Shown piece after piece: positions 5,614 through 9,238 of a stretch of 9,238 nt of DNA. The DNA comes from an uncultured Oscillospiraceae bacterium (GTDB lineage: Bacteria > Bacillota > Clostridia > Oscillospirales > Ruminococcaceae). The notes beneath the pieces are model-generated. The model was not told the DNA's origin, ran no database searches, and was given only the letters and a program-made list of their open reading frames with translations. How positions within the stretch are numbered: the stretch's first letter is position 1; the number at the start of each line of letters is the position of its first letter. The stretch is from NCBI GenBank assembly GCA_900543295.1, contig UQQY01000088.1, positions 1 to 9,238 on the forward strand, read 5' to 3'. The translations under genes and the position numbers were made by a program.

Positions 5614-7409
5614 GTTATACGAATACGCGAAAAATACTTTTCATTGTACTCCTGAAACAACTCGCTGTACGCCGTGCCTGCGCTTGCATGCAGCTCTTTT
5701 AAATATTCATGGCGGTCGAACATTTCAAGGTGATGGTGGTACCCAATCAGGTGTACCGCAATATTGGAGCAGTGGTCGGAAATTCTCTCAAGATTCGTCA
5801 AAAGCTCAAGAAAGACAATACCGCCGTCCACGGTACACTTGCCTGCCTTCAGTCGTTCAATATGGCGGAACTTCAGCGTGTCCTCCATCTGATCGACAGT
5901 CTCCTCCAGCGGCTCAACATGGGAGGCGAGCAGCAAGTCGTCCGTCTTGACAATAACGACCGCCATATCGATAATCTCCGTCACTGCGTCAGACAGCGCT
6001 CCAAGCTCTGAAAGCGCCTGTCCGGAAAGCTTGACCTGCTGGTCGTGCAGGCGCTCCGCAAGCTCCAGTACATTAATGGAATAGTCGCCGATGCGTTCAA
6101 ACTCCATTATCAGTTTCAAATAATAGGTGATGGTCTGGCTGTCCTGTTCAGAAAGCTCGCTGTTCGTCAGTTCCACCAGATAACGGTTCAGTTTGTCCTC
6201 CATCTGATCGATGGCGTCCTCAAAATTCATAATACGCTCTTTACGCGCGGGATCGAACTTCTCGAACATGGAGACAGAGCGGACAAAATTCTTTTTCGCA
6301 TATTCGCCCATCTGTTCGACAACCTCTTTGACATGCGAAAGCGCAAGCGACGGAGAAAGCAGGAAGCGCGAATCCAGTACGGCCACAACCGGCACGTCTT
6401 CATCCTCGCCCTGCACGCTCTTTTTGTCGCGGATTGTCAAAACGGCGAGCTTTTCAAGCAGCCGCGTAAACGGGAGCAGGAGCAGCGTTGTGAGGACGTT
6501 AAACGTAATATGGAAATAGGAGATGCCGCTCATGGAAACCGGATCGTTCCAGAAGGAAAAGCCGATTGTCCATTGGATCGCATACATTCCAATAAAGAAA
6601 ATCACCGTACCGATGATATTGAAATACAGGTGAACCATTGCGGCGCGGCGGGCATTTTTGTTGGCGCCGATACTCGAAAGCAGCGAAGTCACACAGGTGC
6701 CGATGTTCTGGCCAAGGATAATGGGCACCGCCGCTGAAAACGGAACAAGCCCGGTTGAAGCGGCTGTCTGCAAAATAGCGACAGATGCGGACGAACTTTG
6801 AATAATCGCGGTAATAAGCGTACCGGCAAGCAGACCGACAAACGGATTGGAAAGCGTCTGAAAAATCTGACTGAAGGCAGGAAGCTCTGAAAGCGGCTCC
6901 AGCGCATTTGTCATAATCATCATGCCGTTAAAAAGAATGGCAAAACCGAACATGATCTCGCTCACAAGACGCGTTCTGCTCTTTTTTGCGGTCATCAGAA
7001 TAACGATTGCCACCAAAGCGATAACAGGTGTAAAAGTTGCAGGCTTAAACAGATTCAGCACCATATTCGACGTCTGCGCATGCGTCGGATCGGCAAGGCT
7101 TAAGATTAAAGAGGTCACCGTTGTACCGATATTGGCGCCCATAATAACGCCGATTGCGTTGCGCAGCCGCAGAATCCCCGCGTTTACAAGACCGACGACG
7201 ATAACCGTCGTTGCGGAAGAGCTTTGGATCGCCGCAGTCACCAAAATGCCGAGGAGCAAGCTCTTGACAACGTTGCTTGTCATCTTTTCCAAAGCCTGCT
7301 GCATCTTTCCGCCCGCAGCCTTTTCCAGACTGGCTCCAAGCATATTCATGCCGAACAGAAAAAAGGCCAGTCCGCCGACAGCAGTCAGCGCGCTCATAAA
7401 AATCTCCAT
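5607..7409 (-). CDS. nptA: Na+/phosphate symporter, NptA family with C-terminal PhoU-like domain
   Basis: The 600-residue protein has the duplicated membrane core of bacterial Na/Pi cotransporters (type II). The repeated signature is QSSSATT at 62-68 and QSSSAS at 204-209, each followed by a related motif (GANIGTTVTS 91-100; GQNIGTCVTS 233-242). About eight hydrophobic segments fill residues 5-325. The cytoplasmic C-terminal part (about 345-590) is helical and PhoU-like, with the paired motifs EFERIGDYS (436-444) and NLERISDHCSN (539-549) that bind metal in PhoU proteins. Family length is normal. The protein would couple sodium entry to phosphate uptake; the PhoU-like part is thought to be regulatory. 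The ATG at 7409 follows GGAGG by only 4 nt, and a stop closes the frame just upstream. It lies 107 bp downstream of trkH with no strong terminator between, so the two may share a transcript. Confidence 0.93.
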   Translation of the reverse strand: MEIFMSALTAVGGLAFFLFGMNMLGASLEKAAGGKMQQALEKMTSNVVKSLLLGILVTAAIQSSSATTVIVVGLVNAGILRLRNAIGVIMGANIGTTVTSLILSLADPTHAQTSNMVLNLFKPATFTPVIALVAIVILMTAKKSRTRLVSEIMFGFAILFNGMMIMTNALEPLSELPAFSQIFQTLSNPFVGLLAGTLITAIIQSSSASVAILQTAASTGLVPFSAAVPIILGQNIGTCVTSLLSSIGANKNARRAAMVHLYFNIIGTVIFFIGMYAIQWTIGFSFWNDPVSMSGISYFHITFNVLTTLLLLPFTRLLEKLAVLTIRDKKSVQGEDEDVPVVAVLDSRFLLSPSLALSHVKEVVEQMGEYAKKNFVRSVSMFEKFDPARKERIMNFEDAIDQMEDKLNRYLVELTNSELSEQDSQTITYYLKLIMEFERIGDYSINVLELAERLHDQQVKLSGQALSELGALSDAVTEIIDMAVVIVKTDDLLLASHVEPLEETVDQMEDTLKFRHIERLKAGKCTVDGGIVFLELLTNLERISDHCSNIAVHLIGYHHHLEMFDRHEYLKELHASAGTAYSELFQEYNEKYFSRIRITK

Positions 7410-7413
7410 AATA

Positions 7414-7418
7414 CCTCC
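7414..7418 (-). promoter_or_regulatory. Ribosome binding site of nptA, short spacing
   Basis: GGAGG on the minus strand is just 4 nt from the ATG at 7409. The next in-frame Met (residue 5, at 7397) would have 16 nt, so 7409 remains the better start, though the spacing is shorter than usual. Confidence 0.65.
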
Positions 7419-7469
7419 GAAAACTTTTCATCAGTAGAATTTCATATGACCAATATACGTACAAGCCGT

Positions 7470-7478
7470 ATCATAGCA
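7470..7478 (-). promoter_or_regulatory. Possible extended -10 promoter for nptA
   Basis: TGCTATGAT on the minus strand fits an extended -10 element. No good -35 hexamer lies at 16-18 nt. If used, transcription would start near 7463 with a leader of about 54 nt and let nptA be expressed apart from trkH. Confidence 0.3.
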
Positions 7479-7516
7479 TAAAATACTGCACAATGCCAGC
7501 GGAATTTTCAAAAATT

Positions 7517-8896
7517 TTATCCCACCATAATTTTGGCCTCCGGCATAACGGTGCTCTTTTGCAGGGGCCGCATTGTCATAGAAAGCGCGAGCGACATTGG
7601 CCCCACCCTTCCTAAAAACATGGCCAGGATCAATGCAAAGCGTGAAAGGACGCTCGCACTCTCCGTTACGCCCACGGACACGCCGACAGTGGCAAAGGCG
7701 GAAACCGATTCAAACATCGCGTCAATTTCACTTAAACCCGTCATATCCGAAGTAAATACAATGGTCGCCGTGCAGACCACGACGGCGGCAATCGCAACCG
7801 TCACGATGGCGAGCGACTTATATACCACGGATTTATCCACGCGCCGCCTGCGAATCACCGTATCGGTTTTACCGGTCAGCGCGCTTCCAACCGTTGCAAA
7901 CAGAACATAAACCGTAGTGACCTTAACGCCGCCGCCGGTTGAGCCGGGCGCTGCGCCGATGAACATCAAAACAATCGTCAGCAGTTTGGTAAGGCCGGTC
8001 ATATCCGCAGCAGAAAAGCTGTTGAAGCCCGCAGTACGCGCGGAAACCGAGGCGAAAAAGCTGTTCAGGACTTTTTCGCCCGCATGCATACCGCCGATCG
8101 TCGCAGGATTGTTCCACTCCAGCGCGGCTATCAGCACGGTTCCGCCCACCAACAGCACAGCGGTTGCAATCAGTACAATCCGCGTGTGCAGCAGAAGCTT
8201 GCGGCGCTTTCTCAAATGATAGAGATCCTCCCAGACGACAAGCCCCAGGCCGCCGCTGATAATCAGGACGGATACCGTGATTAAAACAAGCGGATTTGCA
8301 TAAAACGCAGTCATGCTGCTGTAAGGGCCAAGTATTCCGAAAAGATCGAAGCCCGCATTGCAGTAGGCGGAAACCGACATAAACAGGGACTGAAAAATTC
8401 CGTACGCACCGAATTGCGGAATCAAAACAAAGGATAAAATCACCGCGCCGGCCAGTTCAAAACTGAGCGTGACCAGAAAAAGCATTGTGAGCAGCCGTCC
8501 AAGATCGCTGCCAGCGTCCGTAGAATTAACGGATTCTCTTGCCACCTGAAGCCCCTTCAAACCGGTCTTTTTGCGGATCGCTATATTGAAAAACGCGGCA
8601 AACGAGACAAGGCCCAATCCGCCGAACTGGATCAGCGCCAGAATGACGCCCTGCCCAAACCCCGAAAAATAGGTTGCCGTATCCCGGACAACCAGCCCTG
8701 TCACGCAGGTTGCCGACGTTGCGGTAAACAGCGCGTCGGCAAACGACGTAACGGTACCGCTTTTTGAAGAGACCGGCAGCATCAGCAGAAACGTGCCAGC
8801 CAGAATCAGCAGTGCAAAGCTTATGACAATGATGCGCGGCGGATTAGACTGCAAGCGATGAAAGAAAGAGTTTTTTCGCGCTGTATTCGGATACAA
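7517..8896 (-). CDS. ktrB: Potassium uptake channel subunit, TrkH/KtrB family
   Basis: The 459-residue membrane protein has the four M1-P-M2 repeats of the K+ translocating subunits. All four selectivity-filter loops carry the key glycine: TCVTG (63-67), CNAGF (179-183), RTAGF (287-291) and ATVGV (402-406). The intramembrane gating loop after repeat 3 is GAAPGSTGGGVKVTT (314-328), and the conserved Arg429 follows in FLGRVGP. Length and the short N-terminus match KtrB rather than the longer TrkH proteins. It would form a dimer in the cytoplasmic membrane, gated by a KtrA/TrkA RCK-domain ring. No ktrA gene is in the window, so its partner must be elsewhere. The start is a TTG at 8896 with a weak GGGGG ribosome binding site 7 nt upstream; no in-frame ATG lies nearby. 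A sigma-A-type promoter is placed just upstream. Confidence 0.93.
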   Translation of the reverse strand: MYPNTARKNSFFHRLQSNPPRIIVISFALLILAGTFLLMLPVSSKSGTVTSFADALFTATSATCVTGLVVRDTATYFSGFGQGVILALIQFGGLGLVSFAAFFNIAIRKKTGLKGLQVARESVNSTDAGSDLGRLLTMLFLVTLSFELAGAVILSFVLIPQFGAYGIFQSLFMSVSAYCNAGFDLFGILGPYSSMTAFYANPLVLITVSVLIISGGLGLVVWEDLYHLRKRRKLLLHTRIVLIATAVLLVGGTVLIAALEWNNPATIGGMHAGEKVLNSFFASVSARTAGFNSFSAADMTGLTKLLTIVLMFIGAAPGSTGGGVKVTTVYVLFATVGSALTGKTDTVIRRRRVDKSVVYKSLAIVTVAIAAVVVCTATIVFTSDMTGLSEIDAMFESVSAFATVGVSVGVTESASVLSRFALILAMFLGRVGPMSLALSMTMRPLQKSTVMPEAKIMVG

Positions 8897-8903
8897 AATA
8901 ATG

Positions 8904-8908
8904 CCCCC
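8904..8908 (-). promoter_or_regulatory. Weak ribosome binding site for the TTG-started ktrB gene
   Basis: GGGGG on the minus strand, 7 nt from the TTG, is the only purine-rich stretch in the roughly 27-nt leader. A weak site and a TTG start together suggest low translation, unlike the strong sites of the GH85 and ThuA-like genes. Confidence 0.45.
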
Positions 8909-8929
8909 AGTAAAACGTCTTTTTCCATG

Positions 8930-8958
8930 AGTATAGCACAGTGCCCTTTAAAGTACAA
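8930..8958 (-). promoter_or_regulatory. Promoter of ktrB (and probably nptA)
   Basis: On the minus strand -35 TTGTAC (8953-8958) and -10 TATACT (8930-8935) are separated by 17 nt. The start would be near 8923, giving a leader of only about 27 nt. That leaves no room for a c-di-AMP riboswitch of the kind that often precedes Firmicutes potassium transporters. Confidence 0.65.
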
Positions 8959-8981
8959 CCGGAACATCGTAAAGTTTTGCA

Positions 8982-9010
8982 TTGCATTTTCGCAGGAAAT
9001 ATCGTATAAT
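8982..9010 (+). promoter_or_regulatory. Promoter of tRNA-Arg
   Basis: On the plus strand -35 TTGCAT (8982-8987) and a perfect -10 TATAAT (9005-9010) have a 17-nt spacer. Transcription would start near 9017, about 49 nt before the mature tRNA. The -35 box is 24 bp from that of the divergent ktrB promoter. Confidence 0.7.
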
Positions 9011-9065
9011 AAAAGCGTTGGCTGTTCCGATAAGGAATGGTGCGCAGAATGTATCCAATCGGTTC

Positions 9066-9140
9066 GCCCCCGTAGTTAAATGGATATAACGAGATCCTCC
9101 TAAGATTTAGTTATCGGTTCGATTCCGGTCGGGGGTGCCA
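9066..9140 (+). tRNA. tRNA-Arg, anticodon CCT
   Basis: The 75-nt sequence folds into a full cloverleaf. The acceptor stem is GCCCCCG/CGGGGGT (first pair a G-U wobble), the D stem GTTA/TAAC with an AATGGATA loop, the anticodon stem AGATC/GATTT with loop CTCCTAA, and the T arm ATCGG-TTCGATT-CCGGT. The anticodon at 9099-9101 is CCT, reading the arginine codon AGG. The A in the D loop after GG and discriminator G73 fit an arginine tRNA. The terminal CCA is encoded (9138-9140). It is transcribed alone, between its own promoter and terminator. Confidence 0.95.
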
Positions 9141-9142
9141 TT

Positions 9143-9180
9143 ATCGGAGCAAGGTCCGCTTTGCTCCGATTTCTTTTTCT
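9143..9180 (+). terminator. Rho-independent terminator of tRNA-Arg
   Basis: ATCGGAGCAA (9143-9152) and TTGCTCCGAT (9161-9170) make a perfect 10-bp stem with an 8-nt loop. TTCTTTTTCT follows. It begins 2 nt after the CCA of the tRNA. Confidence 0.9.
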
Positions 9181-9182
9181 CC

Positions 9183-9238
9183 GATTTTTTATTGCTCCGC
9201 AATAAAAACGATCATAATGGCCGTGCCCCTCATCGGGG
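9183..9238 (-). repeat. Dispersed intergenic repeat, copy 2 (cut by window edge)
   Basis: The reverse complement of these 56 bases matches 5399-5454 with two differences. The AT-rich hairpin is complete at 9186-9208; the GC-rich hairpin keeps its loop and one arm, the other being cut after four bases by the window end. It sits directly behind the tRNA terminator, again in an intergenic place. Confidence 0.8.

Noticed and set aside
6045..6737. 230-codon plus-strand frame inside nptA
   Set aside because: It is antisense to the PhoU-like and membrane portion of a complete NptA protein, and its composition is unlike a real protein.
7410..7516. Terminator between ktrB and nptA
   Set aside because: The AAATTTTTGAAAATT stretch after the ktrB stop is an AT-only imperfect palindrome with no GC stem or T-run after it.
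8897..8929. Possible c-di-AMP or other riboswitch before the potassium transporter
   Set aside because: The predicted leader is only about 27 nt, far too short for a known riboswitch, and no structure is seen.
1..9238. CRISPR arrays, insertion sequences, prophage genes or attachment sites
   Set aside because: No regularly spaced repeats, transposase or integrase coding is seen. The tRNA 3' end has no visible duplicate in the window that would suggest an integration site.

Overview
The window looks like chromosomal DNA from a low-to-mid GC Gram-positive bacterium, most likely a gut-type member of the Clostridia. The evidence is strong AAAGGAGG-type ribosome binding sites, sigma-A-like promoters, a tRNA gene that encodes its own CCA, a KtrB-type potassium channel subunit, and a large Sec-exported glycan-cleaving enzyme built from modules common in gut Firmicutes. 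The taxonomic call is inference; no rRNA or other marker gene is present.

Layout. All five protein genes are on the minus strand, so the order of transcription runs from right to left. At the far right (9066-9140) is a plus-strand tRNA-Arg(CCT) with its own promoter and a strong terminator. Its promoter lies back to back with that of ktrB/trkH (7517-8896, TTG start). A Na+/phosphate symporter of the NptA type (5607-7409) follows 107 bp downstream of trkH. A 348-bp intergenic stretch (5259-5606) then holds several hairpins and one copy of a repeat element. The other copy, inverted and cut by the window edge, lies just after the tRNA terminator (9183-9238).

Next comes a two-gene unit: a ThuA-like protein (4605-5258) and a sugar phosphate isomerase/epimerase-type TIM barrel (3823-4599). 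The ribosome binding site of the second gene lies inside the last codons of the first. The unit has a good promoter whose -10 element sits inside a perfect 10-bp palindrome typical of GntR-family operators. After a 287-bp gap with another sigma-A-like promoter, a secreted GH85 endo-beta-N-acetylglucosaminidase runs from 3535 off the left edge (1178 codons visible, no stop). It carries a signal peptide, the catalytic Asn-x-Glu pair, and a chain of carbohydrate-binding and Ig-like modules.

How the genes may work together. GH85 would release N-glycans from glycoproteins outside the cell. The ThuA/TIM-barrel pair would process an unidentified (possibly oxidised) sugar inside the cell. The link between them is positional only. 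The trkH-nptA pair handles potassium and phosphate uptake and looks like ordinary housekeeping. No clearly novel system is visible. The most useful leads are the hairpin-bearing inverted repeat, the putative GntR operator on the ThuA unit, and the unseen C-terminus of the GH85 protein.
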